Shown: positions 45,200 through 58,505, numbered from the stretch's first letter. The stretch: 64,000 nucleotides of DNA from Cryptomeria japonica (GCF_030272615.1 NC_081407.1:267353574-267417573), one strand, 5' to 3'. Numbers and translations: made by a program. The notes: generated by a model from the letters alone, not told the origin.

Positions 45200-48100
45200 T
45201 ATTATAATAGTTTGTTTATGTTTCAAGTGTTAACAACGCTAACCTTTAATTAAATACCCAAAGAAAAAAAAATTACTTGGTGATTTTGAACATTATTATC
45301 TAAACTTCTAATTTTAAAAATTATTACTTTTTGAATTCACTATAAAAACATCATTATAAAAGGTGAGATATCAACTTCCAAACTTTGTGAAAAACTTCAA
45401 CCTCATACATAGAGCATTCTTTTATAAGATACATTTGTTCAACAATAGTAATGATACATGGGATTTAGTTGAAGTATAGTAAAGACAAGAAATAAAACAA
45501 GAGAAGTGAACACTAGTCTACTAGTCCAACTTAATCTCTTGGTAATTTATTTTCAATACAAAAATAATAATTAAGGTTTAAAGTGAAATATTTAAATTTA
45601 AAAGTGATTAACATATAGTATATGAAAATTTAAATTTTTATAGATACATGGTGCATTTTTTATGCAAAACAAAATAAATAAACCATCATCATGTAATATC
45701 TTGTATGGGGGATTTTGAAAATGACATCATTCTTGAGAAGAAGATGAGGTGCACTAGGTGTGGTCAATAAGAGTCATGGTTGATTGGAGAGAAAGGGTTA
45801 TTCCCTTGTTAGGCCAACTAGATGTCTAAATTTTGTTTAGGAAGGTCATATTTCTTTCCATGTAAATCATCACAACTAGTACTACAAATAGTATAATAAT
45901 CATTACACTCATGAATATCACCATCATTATTCATAAGAGGATTATAATCAATAAGAAACTCATAAACAAGGTATGTTAAGGGAAGGGAAAACAATGAACA
46001 ACTTTACTAATGATGAAAGATCACATGCTCGATGAAATAATGCCTCCATAGAGTGAAATTGAATGTGTGATAGAACCAAAAACTATACTTAAAAGTGTTC
46101 CTTAATAATGTATGTGATGAAGAGCCTCTCACTATTGTTGAACCTTCTACTGATTCTCTCACTGCTACTGATATTGTTCGGCAACCCTGTTCTACTTCTG
46201 TTGAGCCTACTTCGGGTATTGCTCTGCCTCGACAGCCTATTTCTGCATCTACTCCTAATGTTGATACCTCTATTGTCTCTGCTCTTGTTGTTGTTCCCCT
46301 GCAACAGTCTATCGTTGTTTCACAACACCCTGATGTGGTTCTACAACAACACTATGCAGTTGCTTTTGATCATAACCTTGCAAAATCACTCTCACTTGAT
46401 CTCTCTCTTGGTCCTAATGAATGTATCACCTGGACTGTGGTTCATCGCAGGCGGAAGGGGAGGTCCTTCCCCCTTGTCCAAACCTCTCCCTCTCAAGGCT
46501 TGGGTGTCTCTTCCCCTCCTTGAGTTGGGCCTGGTTAGTTTTTTGGTCTGACAAGCTTCCCTATTTGCTTGTCTAACCTTGTTGTTGGGGGGCTTGGTCC
46601 CTTGGTTAGTTTTTATCTTTTTGATAGTCTCTGACTATGTTAAGGGTTGGCGCCCTAGTTAACACTGCTTTTTTAATCAAAAACAATGTATGCCAATTGA
46701 TATAAATAGATTGCATATTTAATTATATGTATAATCAAAGATGATTGATATACTTTAAAAGGAGAGGAGGACCATGAATGTTTTATTGTCAAAATATATT
46801 TTAAATCCTTTCTCCTCTCACAAATGACATGTCTTTAAATAAATAACCATAGACACATGAGTTTAAAAATTTGGCAGCTATATTGACAAATAATGATCAA
46901 ATCTTAAGAAAGTCAATCCCATAACATATAGAAATTTGAAGTTTGAAAGTGGTTGATAGAATGATATTATTGATCTTATGCAAGAAACAAGATTACAATT
47001 ACGAACCTCTTTTGACATTCTAAAAAAGATCATAAACTTTTAAATGATACATAATATATCTATATATAATAGATCACATCTTAAATATACAGTCAAATCA
47101 TCCATTCTAAAGATCAACCCAAAGTAACTTTAAAATATACACTTTGAACTATTACTACATATAAAACCCATCTTTACCAAAAACAATTAAAATTAATAAT
47201 TTTTTGTTCCAATTAAAAACAACAACAAAATCTAAGTTTAAAAGAGTGGCATCATTCTAATCCACGTATTGAAGAAGAATGTTCTAATAAATAAAAAGAC
47301 ATCTATTTATTGTGTGAAAAAAGCTAAAATGTATCCCGGAAAACAAGGAGTAATTGTCTGTGAATAAAATTTAGCCTGGATTCTGCTGAATATATGGATG
47401 ACTTCCAAGCACTCGTACAATATTTGGTCATATTAAAGTTTTACTTTCTCATACAAATGCATAGGAAACATGATTGAAGAGAGAATATAATACCTAGCAC
47501 TTTCAAAGATATTTTTCAGGGAAAAAGCATTCAAATGAGAAAGTGGATGTCTATATCAATGTGACCTATCTTTGTTGCATTCACATCTCACTTTCACAAG
47601 TTATCATTTTAACTTAATGGAAGACAAACTAATAAATATGATTATAATTGGTTTTCTATGATAAAAACATATATATAATTTGGTGTCTTAAATGACTTGT
47701 AATTTCATTTGCATACATAGAAGGAGATAATTATAGTTTGGGTTGTTTTATCACGAGTAATATTTAATATTAAATGGGTTTATTTATTTATTTTTTAAAT
47801 AAATGGCATAAGTCGATATTTGTATTTCAAAAAAGATGAGTTTCAATTTTGTACAATTTTTTTATGATACTAAGGACATCATATTGACATAGAAGATAAA
47901 AGGAAACAGTGCTAAAGTCAAAACACTCTATAGATCAAGCAAGATAGAACCCACCAGGTAGGAGTGTAGAGGAGGTGATTAACCCTAGACACCAAAAGTG
48001 TTGTCCTCGTTTTCCATTGTAGCTAAATGCTGGCAAAGGTAGAGCACCTTAAAGTTGAGAAGGATAATGAAGGTGAGTGAACCTTTGGATTGTTTTATTA

Positions 48101-48429
48101 ATAGTAATTATTATTTGTTTTATTATTAGTTTATAATAAACATAAAAAATAGTATTCATCATTAATATTATATTTTTTAGGGTTTATATTATCATGTCAT
48201 TTGTTTCGATGTTTGTATAGTTTATTGTGTGAACTTGTCTTTATCTACCATACTCATCTTTGGATTTCTTTCTAGGGTTTCATTTTTAGATTTAATATTC
48301 TGATTGTTTTTCTAATTATACATCCAAGAGTGTTCTAAACTCTTTCATCTTTCTATCTCTCATAGTCTTAGTGCTTTGTTTGTTCCACAAGCTACTTGGG
48401 ACACTAATCTTCATTTCTAAAGGAATAAT
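45200..48429. repeat. Tandem duplication, copy 1 (begins at 28679, interrupted by element C)
   Basis: Sequence 28679-28697 plus 45200-48429 matches 48789-51939 along its length with small indels and substitutions. It shares AAAATAGTTGATGGCTATT at the start and TTTCTAAAGGAATAAT at the end. Apart from a LINE-like insertion it has no recognisable gene. Confidence 0.88.
46115..46684 (+). mobile_element. LINE-like short insertion in duplication copy 1
   Basis: It is flanked by AATGTATG (46107-46114 and 46685-46692) and ends in AATCAAAAAC after a T-rich 3' region. It opens in a frame of about 135 residues, Ser/Thr/Pro-rich, ending WTVVHRRRKGRSFPLVQ and a TGA at 46521. The end is basic, somewhat like ORF1 C-termini of plant LINEs. 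No RT domain is present. A 5'-truncated LINE or a half-LINE is the best guess. Confidence 0.5.
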
Positions 48430-48788
48430 GAATCTCTAAACTTTCTCTTTATACCATCCGCAAGCAATAACAACTCGATGAAGTCGACCAAAGACCAACC
48501 GGTTCATGATGAAACGTGTAAACGATAACATGTCGACCCAAATCATCAAGAACAACTTCAAATGCATAAAACTACATGCAATCCTCCGGAAACATCGGAC
48601 GAGGCTCAAAACAACATCGCTCAATGATCTGCAAGTTACGGAAACCACCCGCAACCCGATTCATCTTCTCTCCATACACTGCAAAACCAACCAATAAGAA
48701 CACACCAATACTGGGCCAATACTAGGATCTATGTCTCATCGGGATCAAATCCAAATGTCGGTTTGAACTACTTCGATGCTCCTGCATC
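48430..48788. other. Spacer between the tandem duplicates
   Basis: 359 bp, less AT-rich than its surroundings, with an ACCGGTTCATGATGAA-type stretch. No domain or repeat is recognised. Confidence 0.6.
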
Positions 48789-51700
48789 AAAATAGTTGAT
48801 GGCTATTTATTCTAATAGTTTGTTTATGTTTCAAGTGTTAACAACACTAACCTTTAATTAAATACCCAAAGAACTTTTTTTTACTTGGTGATTTTGAACA
48901 TTATTATCTAAATCTTCTAATTTTAAAAATTATAAAAGGTGAGATAGCAACTACCAGACTTTGTGAAAAACTTCAACCTCATACATGGAGCATGCTTTTA
49001 TAAGATACATATGTTCAACAATAGTAATGATACAGGGGATTTAGTTGAAGAATAGTAAAGACAAGAAATGAAACAAGAGAAGTGAACACTAGTCTACTAG
49101 TCCAACTTAATCTCTTGGTAATTTATTTTCAATATAAAAATACTAATTAAGGTTTAAAGTGAAATATTTAAATTCAAAAAGTGAAATTAACATATAGTAT
49201 ATGAAAAATTAGATTTTTAAAGATACATGGTGCATTCTTTATGCAAAACAAAATAAATAAACCATCATCATGTAATATCATGTATGGAGGATTTTGAAAA
49301 TGACATCATTCTTGAGAAGAAAATGAGGTACACTAGGTGTGGTCAATAAGAGTCATGGTTGATTGGAGAGAAAAGGCTATTGCCTTGTTAGGCCAACTAG
49401 ATGTCTAATTTTTTTTTAGGAAGGTCATATTTCTTTCCAAGTACATCATCACAACTAGTCCTACAAATAGTATAATAATCATTACACTCATGAATACCAC
49501 CATCACTATTCATAAGAGGATTATAATCAACAAGAAACTCATAAACAAGGTATGTTAAGGGAAGGGAAAACAATGAACAACTTTGTTAATGATGAAAGAT
49601 CACATGCTTGATGAAATAATGCCTCCATAGAGTGAAATTGAATGTGTGATAGAACTAAAAACTATACTTAAAAGTGTTCCTTAACAATGTATGTGATGAA
49701 GAGCCTCTCATTGCTACTAAACCTTCTACTGATTCTCTCACTGTTGTTGTTGTTGTTGTTCGGCAACCTTGTTCTACTTCTGTTAAGCCTACTTTTGGTG
49801 CGACTCTACCTCAACAACCTATTTCTGCATCTACTCCTAATGTTGATACCTCTACTGTCTCTGCTCCAGCAGTAGTCTATCGTTGTTTCATAACACCCTG
49901 ATGTGGTTCTACAACAACACTCTATAGCCGCTTTTGATCACAACCCTGCACAATCACTCCCACTTGATCTCTCTCTTGGTCCTAATGAATGTATTGCTTG
50001 GACTATGGTTCATCGCAAGCAAAAGGGGAGGTCTTCCCCCCTTGTCCAAACCTCTCCCTCTCAAGGCTTGGGTATCTCTTCCCCTCCTTGAGTTGGGCTT
50101 GGTTAGTTTTTTGGTTTGACAAGCTTCTTTGTTTGCCTGTCTAACCTTTTTGTTGGGGGGCTTTCTCCCTTGGTTAGTTTTTTTTCTTTTTGATAGTCTC
50201 TGACTATGTTAAGGGTCGACACCCTAGTTAACGCTACTTTTTTAATAAAAAACAATGTATGTCAATTGATATAAAGAGGTTGCTTATTTAATTATGTATA
50301 ATTGAGGATGATTGATATACTTTAAAAGGAGAGGAAGACCATGAATGATTTTTTGTCAAAATATATTTTATATCCTTTCTCCTTTAACAAAAGGCATGTC
50401 TTTAAATAAATAACCGTGGACACATGAGTTTAAAAATTTGGCAGCTATATTGACAAATAATGATCAAATCTTAAGAAAGTCAATCCAAGATTACAATTAC
50501 GAACCTCTTTCGACATTCTAAAAAAGATCATGATACATAATATATCTATATATATAACAGATCACATCTTAAATATACACTCAAATCATCCATTATAAAT
50601 ATCAACCCAAAATAACTTTAAAATATACACTTTGAATTATTACTACATATAAAACCCATCTTTACCACCAAAAATAAATAAATAAATTAAATAAAATAAA
50701 ATAAATAATTTTTTTGTTTCAATTAAAAACAAAAAAAAAAATCTAAGTTTAAAAGAGGCATCATTCTAATCCACGTATTGAAGAAAAATGTTCTAATAAA
50801 TAAAAAGACATCTATTTATTGTGTGAAAAAGCTAAAATGCAGCCCGGAAAACAAGGAGCAATTGTCTGTGAATAAAATGTAGCCTGGATTCTGCTGAATA
50901 TATGGATGACTTCCAAGCACTCGTAGAATATTTGATCATATTAAAGTTTTACTTTCTCAAATGCATAGGAAACATGATTGAAGAGAGAATATAATACCTA
51001 GCACTTTCAAAGATATTTTTCACGAAAAAAAGCATTCAAATGAGAAAGTGGAAGTCTATATCAATGTGACCTATCTTTGTTGCATTCACATCTCACTTTC
51101 ACAAGTTATCATTTTAACTTAATGGAAGACAAACTAATAAATATGATTATAATTGGTTTTCTATGATAAAAACATATATATAATTTGGTGTCTTAAATGA
51201 CTTGTAATTTCATTTGCATATATAGAAGGAGATAATTATAGTTTGGGTTGTTTTATCACGAGTAATATTTAATATTGTTTGGGTTTATTTATTTGTTTTT
51301 TAAATAAACGGTATAAGTCTATATTTGTATTTCAAAAAAGATGAGTTTCAATTTTGTACAATTTTTTATGATACTAAGGACATCATATTGACATAGAAGA
51401 TAAAAGGAAACAGTGCTAAAGTCAAAACACCCTATAGATCGAGCAAGATAGAACCCACCAGGTAGGAGTGTAGAGGAGGCGATTAATCCTAGACACCAAA
51501 AGTGTTGTCCTCGTTTTCCTTTGTAGCTAAATGCTGGCAAAGGTTGAGCAAGTGAACCTTAAAGTTGAGAAGGATAATGAAGGTGAGTGAACCTTTGGAT
51601 TGTTTTATTAATAGTAATTATTATTTTGTTTTATTACTAGTTTATAATAAACATTAAAAATAGTATCCATCATTAATATTATATATTTTTTGGTTTATAT

Positions 51701-51939
51701 TATCATGTCATTTGTTTTGATGTTTGTATAGTTTATTGTGTGATCTTGTCTTTATCTACCATACTCATCTTTGGATTTCTTTCTAGGGTTTCATTTTTAG
51801 ATTTAATATTTTGATTGTTTTTCTAATTATACATCCAAGAGTGTTCTAAACTCTTTCATCTTTCTATCTCTCATAGTTTTAGTGCTTTGTTTGTTCCACA
51901 AGCTACTTGGACACTAATCTTCATTTCTAAAGGAATAAT
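48789..51939. repeat. Tandem duplication, copy 2
   Basis: It is a direct repeat of copy 1 and is not interrupted by element C, so C inserted after the duplication. The copies differ by several percent by eye. Confidence 0.88.
49694..50253 (+). mobile_element. LINE-like short insertion in duplication copy 2
   Basis: It is the same insertion as at 46115-46684, flanked by AATGTATG (49686-49693 and 50254-50261). The reading frame is broken by an indel near 49870 and a TAA at 49899. Its presence at the same site in both copies shows it predates the duplication. Confidence 0.55.
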
Positions 51940-54003
51940 TGTCTCAACCCTTATGTTGTTTTTCAATCTAAAAAATGTTGAAATATTTTCTAATGCTCAT
52001 GTTTTGTAACATATTGAGGATCATGAAAACCAAACATATTTTGATTATTATATTTTACAAGATGTAAAAAACAAACAAGACCTAGTGCCTAACTATTAGC
52101 CAAAATTTTCCATACGAAGGAGACAATTAAACTTTTTTTTGAAAACTCTTCTTTATGGATTTCTTTTTAGTTGGCTCTATAGCAAAGTCATAAAAATGAT
52201 TATATGTAGAAGTTACAAAATTTTAAAATCCTAAAAGATAAAAAATACCCTAAAATCTATGAAAAATGAAAAACAAAACATCAAAAGAGAAAACCGCTCA
52301 CACCATTCCTAGCAAAAATATAACTCATTTAAAAAAAAAACTAAAACATACACACATGACGAAAAAATTAAGGGCCTATGGAGTTTGACTTCAAAATGTA
52401 AAAGTTCAAAGAAGAGACTAACATCTATCCAACACTCCAAATGCACATTTGATCATATGTATCAACTAATTGAAATTGAAACTATTAATAAATACTCTTA
52501 AATATATATCAAGAGTGTTGGATAGATTGGACAAAGGGATAAGGGGTTTAGGCTGTGGGATGAAAAATATGACGTTGTCACATTAAATTTGCCACTTTCT
52601 AGAGTTTCGAGTTGGCAAGCAGATGTAGGTCCAAGTTGCTAAGTTATTCATGTAGTAATGGTGATGTGAGATGCAGACTGTATCATGGAAACGAATTCTT
52701 TTATAGTTCATAAAACTGAATGACCGATTTATTTGGTCTACATATGACTTATAATATATGAGACTACCTCATACTTCATATAGAAGGCATCTATCCGTAC
52801 TATATTAAAATATGCATATCCTATTCTTAGAAGATTATACCCTACCCCTACATAACTAATCCTCCGAAGCAGCAAATTTGCTGCTGCAATTGGTACCCAT
52901 GGCAAGGTGAAATAACAGCTACCGTTAAGCAACAAACTGAGTACCCTGTGAGAGTTCAGTGGGCTGGCCAGTGAAATAATACGGTATAGCAGGATAACGG
53001 TGGATGGTGCCATTGACTGGTCGGAAGGGATAGGCTAGAAAGTTCCATTGACTGGTTAGAAGAGACAGGCAGATCAGTTGAAGGGTTGCGGCCGGGTGAG
53101 GAAGCTCACAAGGGACAGGGATCGTTCAGAATGACTGTCCACTAGAATTTAGGTGAGATCAGAGTCAGGATTTTATCGTGAGCAATAATGACAAGAATCA
53201 CAATATCATGATTTAATCATTATAAATCATTATAATACGTCATTATTTTAAACTATGAGAATATGGAGATATGTAAATAAAATTTTAAGATGAACTTTAC
53301 ATAAGTATGTTCAAATAAACATGAGTATATGCTGGATAGACATTCTTAAGAAGCAAGTAAATGATAATAATGAGGAGTCTTATCACATACAATTTGCTGG
53401 GCTCCTTTCTTTAAAATGTTACATCTAATTGTATTTAGACAAATCAAATTGAATTTTACATTTTTATTTGTAAGAACCTATTATTAGATTTTGTGTCAAT
53501 TAGAAGCATATAAATCATGTTTTGAGTCCACTAAAAGATGTTAAATAATATAAGACACTTTTAAAAACTCTAATCATTTTTTTCTTGAACGTTTGTGAAG
53601 AAGTTGGACATGAATTCAATATTATAATACTTTAAAAGTCTATTCTTATTTTCTAGAAAATATAGATCAATTTTTAGGTGGATATCAATTGAGAAGAACT
53701 CAAGACATACTAATATGATAAATCACATTTATTCACTTTCATGATTTGTGGGGTAGCCCTATTAATCAATTACACACCCCTTCAATTTTGTTCTAAAGCA
53801 AGGGGTTTTGAGGCCTTGAAGGTTTATTGTTTGTTTGTTTTTTAGTATACATTTATCATATAAAATCATGGGAACTTCCACTTATCAACTAGAATGGCTT
53901 GAAAACATAGATAATTAAAATCTTCACATATCAATAATTTCAAGATTATTAGTTCTACTTTCAATAAAACACTTAATCCTAATAGAATACACATCATGTC
54001 TTA
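51940..54003. other. Unassigned intergenic DNA
   Basis: AT-rich with only short ORFs (for example 91 residues on the minus strand at 52738-53013) that show no motif. Nothing is supported here. Confidence 0.6.
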
Positions 54004-54272
54004 ATTTTTTTTTTTTGATGAATAGGCCTTCTCTATTAAATTAAAAATATTAAAGTACATATTCACAAAAAAATGTGGGGGGATACAATAGCACCCCATG
54101 AGAGTCACACGGCCAGTGGCCGGAAGCAAAAACAAGCTATTCATAAAAAAACTTTCTCAAGCAGCCAAAGCAGAGGCAGCCAAGGGAGGACGATCAGGAT
54201 CATCTTTCTTGCCCCATACATCAACGGGGTGAGGAGTCGGGTCCGGCATGGACCACCCATCTTCAGGATCTT
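54004..54272 (-). mobile_element. 5'-truncated non-LTR retrotransposon tail
   Basis: A poly-T at 54004-54017 is the minus-strand poly-A tail, and ATGTCTTA flanks the insert on both sides (53996-54003 and 54273-54280). On the minus strand the far end encodes PDPTPHPVDVWGKKDDPD and a Pro/Ala-rich stretch up to a TGA, followed by about 150 bp of 3' untranslated sequence. The family is not recognised. Confidence 0.65.
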
Positions 54273-54544
54273 ATGTCTTAGATTTTCAATACTTATCATC
54301 CAAAATAACTTCTCATTTCTCTTTTTTCTTTCTTCTTTATCATTTGAAATTATTTTATATACTAAAATCAACCAATCTCATTAACCATTTTTAGCCCTAA
54401 AAATAATAAAAATTATATAAAATAAATATTCTTTTATTTTAATTTACTTGTACTAGAAACAAAACCATTGATATACAACTATTTAATTCTACCTAGATCA
54501 CACTAATTCTCTGTAAAATACCAACTGAAATATTAGTAGCAGAA

Positions 54545-54616
54545 AAAGTATATAGTGGTTGTGCTTTTAATAGAAGTGAAGTTCACTACTGTTAAAAGCA
54601 CAACTACTAATACTTT
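54545..54616. repeat. 72-nt near-perfect hairpin
   Basis: Arms 54545-54573 and 54589-54616 pair over about 28 positions with few mismatches (GTTGTGCTTTTAA against TTAAAAGCACAAC). The 15-base centre is itself nearly palindromic (AGTGAAGTTCACT). It may be a small MITE remnant or a small-RNA precursor. Confidence 0.7.
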
Positions 54617-55275
54617 GGTATTCAATTCCTACCCACATCTCCCTGGTTCATTTAAGAAAAAACAAGCTGTTTAAGTGAGCAAATATATACTTTGTGTAAA
54701 TATTTTAGTATATGGTTGTTGGTCTTTTAACATAAAATAATTAGATTCATAACTACTAGCATTGTACTAGCACTAAAATGACTAATAAGAATTAAATACA
54801 AGTTTAAGGCTGACAAAATGCTGTCTCCCAATGTACAAAACATCCATTAAATATATATAACAAATGAGGAATGATACAGTGCTAAAAAATTAGGTGGCAG
54901 TTGATCAGCACAGCACATTAGATATTAATAATAATAATTATGGTGGATGGGCAGCACTGTAAAACAGTATATTCCACCTGCTTCAATAATGTATAGATTG
55001 CATGTTATTTAAAATAAAATTCAAAGTCAATGAATAATCCAGAGTGTGAGGAGCCCAGCAAATTGGTGCTGGAAAAGAAGTTGCATCCAACCCTGAGCTG
55101 TAAGTTTCTTACTATATATTTCTAACCTAACCTAACACTACGGTCCTGTGCAGTGGTTTAACTAAAATTAATCAACAGTGATTGACAAAAAGATTTAATA
55201 TTTTTCTAAGTTTTTATCATAGTATATATTTGTATAAGCTTACAAGTCTAAGTTGGTGTATTTTGGGCAGGGTTT
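54617..55275. other. Unassigned intergenic DNA
   Basis: AT-rich, with no ORF or repeat worth reporting. Confidence 0.6.
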
Positions 55276-55635
55276 AAATAACATTTGCTAAACTTTGATT
55301 TGTTTCAATGGCTCATCTGAAATCACAATTGTTTTTTCTATTTAAGCTCACTCTAAGCTTTGACTTGCATAGGTGGCTCATCTGAAATCACGCTTGCTTC
55401 TCTCACAAATTGCTTAGGCGGTTCATCTGAAATCACACCTGCTTCTCTCACTACTTGCTTATGTGGCTCATCTAAAATCACACTCGCTTCTCCAGTTTTG
55501 ACTTGCTTAGGCGGCTCATTTAAAATCACACTTGCTTCTCTCACTACTTGTTTAGGAGAAGCAAGTGTGCTTTCAAATGAATCGCCTAAGAAAGTCAAAC
55601 TCAGAGTGTGTTGTTTAAACTGAAATCAAATGTTG
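55276..55635. mobile_element. Fold-back element with internal 45-48-bp tandem repeats
   Basis: The left arm (about 55341-55402) pairs with the inverted right arm (about 55554-55620): both carry CTCACTCTAAG, TTTGACTTGC, GGCTCATCTGAAATCAC and CTTGCTTCTC or variants. Between them the same unit repeats four times in direct orientation (near 55372, 55418, 55463 and 55510). Weaker inverted similarity extends outwards (AACATTTG near 55280; CAAATGTT near 55627). No target duplication was identified. Confidence 0.7.
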
Positions 55636-55687
55636 AGTGCTGTGTATTTCATCAAAGCCATCCAACCAAAGTCATTCAACAAGATCT

Positions 55688-56420
55688 AAACCTCATCTCT
55701 TATTTATTACACTCTCTAGAAGATTGACATAATCTTCCTGAATGACATAATCAATGAGCATATCATTGCTCTCACTAATTATATGCAATCAGTTAAACTA
55801 CAACTCTTCAATGCATGAGACATTTATAATAGAATAATGACTGCTTATTTCTGACTTCTATCATCGTTCTAAATTAAACCTCATCTCCTGTTTATTACAC
55901 CTTCTAGAAGATTTGAACTTTCCCTAGTGACAGAATCAATGAGCATATCATCACTCTCACTAATTATACTCAACCAAATAAACTACAACTCTTTGATACG
56001 TGACATAATTATAATGGAACAATGATCTGACTTCTATCATCATTCTCAACTAAACCTCATCTCTTTTTTATTACACCTTCTAGAAAATTTAAACCTTCTT
56101 GAATGACAGAATCAATAAGCATATCATTGCTCTCACTAATTATACTTAAACAATTAAACTACAACTCTTTGATACGTGACATAATTATAATATAATAATG
56201 ACTGCTTATTTCCAGCTTCTATTTTCATTCTCAACTAAACCTCATCTTTTGTTTATTATGTCTTCTAAAAGATTTGAACTTTCCTCAATGATAGAATCAA
56301 TGAGCATATCATCATTCTCACTAATTATATTCAATCAGTTAAACTACAACTTTTCATACATGACACATTTATAATAAATAATGATTACTTATTTCCAACT
56401 TCTACCATCATTCTCAACTA
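55688..56420. repeat. ~183-bp tandem array, four units
   Basis: Units start with AAACCTCATCTC at 55688, 55876, 56052 and 56237 (spacings 188, 176, 185). Shared blocks are TTTATTACACCTTCTAGAAG, GAATCAATGAGCATATCAT, CACTAATTATA and AAACTACAACTCTT. Divergence is roughly 10-15% by eye. Confidence 0.88.
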
Positions 56421-57319
56421 AAATTATATTCTCGAAATTGTAACTACTCTACTAATTAAAAAATTTCCATCTTATACATACAATTTTCTTCAAAAATAAA
56501 CAACAAACAATCACACAAAACCATGATGTAAGCCATTTTGCACAATTTGGACCAAAAAAATAATAGGAGCATCTCTATCCATGCACCGTCTGCATTCAGC
56601 TTTTAAATATATTCTGTAAGATAGACAGACCAAATACACTGCAATTGTTATCAGATCTTATTTGCAACTTGTAGACTTACAAAATGACAGACATGAGAAT
56701 TGAAAGGGCAACAGGAACAAAAGATCTGACAGAGAAAAATGTCACCATGTGCGCCCACTGACATCTCACAATGTTATTACTATAAAATATTTAGTGAGAA
56801 GGATAAGGTAATGACAATATCACATGATAGTTTTCTTTAAAGTGAGAATGACTGGTTTTCATGGGTTTACTACCTCAGCAGTTGTCATAACAATGGTAGC
56901 ATTATAAACAAGAAGGGCCTACCCCAGGGCCCATCACTTAACCAGGTTTCCTTTCTTTGAAACCACTGCCTCCACTATCTTTAATAATAATTTCACAAAA
57001 GTGTTCCTAAAAGATTCACCTTGTCTCTTAAATGAGCATTTAAAATGCTTGAAGACAGGCAAGCCAAAACAAAGAATAAAAAGTTGAGTATTACTTTAAT
57101 TTTAATTGTGTATAATTGTTTTGTATCAACATTTCGGATTATGTTCTTATGATCAATTATCAATGAAAACATTTCGAATTACATTCGTGTGATCTATCAT
57201 TAATAAAAAAGAACATATATTAATGTCTTTATTATTTGCATAATTGATCTCAAACAATTATGCAAATGCATTCCTCTGGTTCATCATCAATGAAAACTAA
57301 CATATCTTAATATGATTAT
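56421..57319. other. Unassigned intergenic DNA
   Basis: No gene seen. Two or three short CATTTCGAATTAC-like words recur at 57135-57260. Confidence 0.55.
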
Positions 57320-57835
57320 AATTTGCATAATTGTTTTTTATGCATATTCATTTATAAGATGTTTAAATGTTTTTTATATTTTATTTGTTCCTTATCTATT
57401 TTTTCTTTCTCTTTTACTTGGTCTTAATCCTTGAATCTTGTGCAACCTTCTCCTTTCCCTCTCCCTACTCTCTTTTATGTTGTCTTGGTCTACAATTAGT
57501 TCATTTTTCTCCTAAAATTGTTTATATATTAATATAATTAACCATTTTTTTTCCTAAAATAGTTTTTATCTTCTCTTTTCATTTTGTCTTGGTCTGCAAC
57601 TAAAAATAGTTCATATATTAATATAATTTTATTTACATAATTGTTCTCAAATAATTATGCATGTGCATTTATAAGATGTTTACATATTTTTGTATTTTAT
57701 TTGTTCATTTATTTCTCTCATCCTCTCTTATTTTATCTTAATCCTTGAATCTTGTGCAATCTTACTCCCCCTCCCTTTTTCTCTTTTTATCTTGTCTTGA
57801 TCTACAATTAGTTTGTTTTTCTCCTTCAACTCCTA
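57320..57835. repeat. Diverged direct repeat, two units of ~200 bp
   Basis: 57320-57515 and 57630-57835 share CATTTATAAGATGTTTA, TTAATCCTTGAATCTTGTGC and TCTACAATTAGTT in the same order, about 310 bp apart. They are pyrimidine-rich and non-coding. Confidence 0.75.
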
Positions 57836-58505
57836 TGTTTCATGCTAATGATGGATTACAGAGTGATCTGAAATGTTGACACAAACCAATTAGACATAGT
57901 TGAAACCAATAAGTACATGCAATTAACATGATGTAATGTGGAATTTTAATGAGTTTAATTTGAAGTAATTAAATAATTAGAATTATCGTTGGACTTGTGT
58001 GAATATTGTCATTATTGTCATTGATGTCAAACTTGGTTATCTAGTTAGGAACGAATGCGGTATGTTGTTGGAAGCAGTTTTGGTATTGTTGGTTGAGCAT
58101 CAATGGAAGAAAGGTATGTGATATGAAGCAGTAAGGCATAGATAATCTACTGGTGTTATTTTTTGAAAAATCCTCATCTCTAAAATCCCGAGTTGTGCTT
58201 ATCTTGGTTGGTATCATGTTCCGGTATCAGCTGTGTGAGGTTTGGTATCAGTGATAGCAGTCATATAAGTTGTGTATCTATTGTGATTTATGTTATGATA
58301 TTTATGGTATTTGCGGTATCTATATCTTAGATTTACAAGTTGTTGTGCTTGGAGTTTTGTGATTATGGGTCTGTATGTATGAGTCCAGTAGACCCCTATT
58401 TTATTTCGGTAATTAAGGTGTATGCATCGGTAAATGAAATGAATAAAGGAAGCATGTAGGAGATCAAGTGAAGGTCGACTTTGTTATCATATTGTCAGTC
58501 AATAC

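Noticed and set aside
46108-46551. Leu-rich 147-residue ORF in another frame of the LINE-like insert
   Set aside because: It is a shadow of the Ser/Pro-rich frame; composition reflects CTN and TTN codons from the repeated pyrimidine words.
48789-51939. LTR of a compact retrotransposon
   Set aside because: The pair has no TG...CA ends, PBS, PPT or target duplication, so a segmental duplication fits better.
52738-53013. 91-residue minus-strand membrane-like ORF
   Set aside because: No homology or start context, and its hydrophobicity is expected from AT-rich codons.
55353-55598. Repeat protein of 15-16-residue units on the minus strand
   Set aside because: It is the translation of the tandem fold-back units, with no start context and no family match.
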